From Chrysemys picta bellii (lineage: Eukaryota > Chordata > Testudines > Emydidae), in contig NC_088809.1 of assembly GCF_011386835.1 (NCBI RefSeq), forward strand, positions 23,691,067 through 23,755,066: DNA of 64,000 nt. Direction: 5' to 3'. Position numbers and translations under genes: made by a program. This document shows, one piece after another, positions 63,766 to 64,000 of this stretch. Numbering within the stretch: position 1 is the first letter of the stretch; each line of letters starts with the position of its first letter. Under the pieces are notes generated by a model that was given only the letters and a program-made list of their open reading frames with translations, was not told the DNA's origin and ran no database searches.

Positions 63766-64000
63766 CTGGAGAAGAAGTCACACACAATTTAGGGGAGGCA
63801 TTGTCGGAGCGTTGCCTCTCGGAGCTCTACTGAGGGCCTCATCCGCCATGCTTTCCTGATGGCAATTAACAGACCGTGTGTTTTTCACAGACTAATTAAA
63901 AAAGGGGGGAGGTTACTTTCAGGGGGCGGAGTTCCAGCACAGACTGGGCAGATCCTTGGCCTCCCAACGTGCTCTCCGAGCCACTCCAGCAACATGAACA

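Noticed and set aside
1..64000. CRISPR array, operon, riboswitch or bacterial origin
   Set aside because: No regularly spaced repeats, no bacterial gene spacing or ribosome-binding sites; the DNA is vertebrate.

Overview
The window is vertebrate nuclear DNA, most likely from a turtle. It holds one host gene spread over about 60 kb on the minus strand and a dense set of transposable elements in its introns. The turtle call rests on a tRNA-derived SINE with a CR1-like tail, many CR1 LINEs, several DIRS tyrosine-recombinase retrotransposons, and hAT, Harbinger and mariner elements whose sequences I recognise as typical of turtle genomes. The repeat families are recognised from memory and were not searched. 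No bacterial gene, rRNA, functional tRNA or CRISPR array is present.

Host gene: twelve internal exons of TSPOAP1 (RIM-binding protein 1, also called BZRAP1) run from 63765 down to 3221. They join without a phase conflict into 953 codons: a coiled coil, a linker with a conserved serine/proline motif, the first SH3 domain, three fibronectin type III domains, and an acidic linker. The N-terminal exons lie beyond the right edge, and the last two SH3 domains beyond the left edge. One exon is a 21-nt microexon (48745-48765) adding exactly one coiled-coil heptad.

Layout from left to right: a CR1 reverse-transcriptase relic holding one hAT element inside another (40-1905); exons 12, 11 and 10 (3221-6424), with a 138-bp sequence repeated on each side of exon 10; an LTR and gag-like remnant of an endogenous retrovirus (about 7985-10195) with a SINE in its LTR; old repeats and a solo LTR (15162-15775); exons 9 and 8 (16218-17956); an internally deleted DIRS element (18436-21385); exons 7 and 6; a 4.5-kb PIF/Harbinger element with its Myb-like and transposase genes, both disrupted by insertions (24931-29428); exon 5; and a nested stack (31953-41173) in which an old hAT holds a full-length DIRS, which itself holds a solo LTR and a young hAT with an uninterrupted 602-residue transposase. 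Then follow exon 4, a CR1, the microexon, a second-family DIRS full of CR1 fragments (about 49280-57665), another CR1 (58081-61496), an L2-like LINE, and exons 2 and 1.

The TE genes encode their own mobility proteins (CR1 endonuclease/RT, DIRS gag, RT, RNase H and tyrosine recombinase, Harbinger transposase plus Myb-like partner, hAT transposase). Only the hAT copy at 38442-40802 looks intact.
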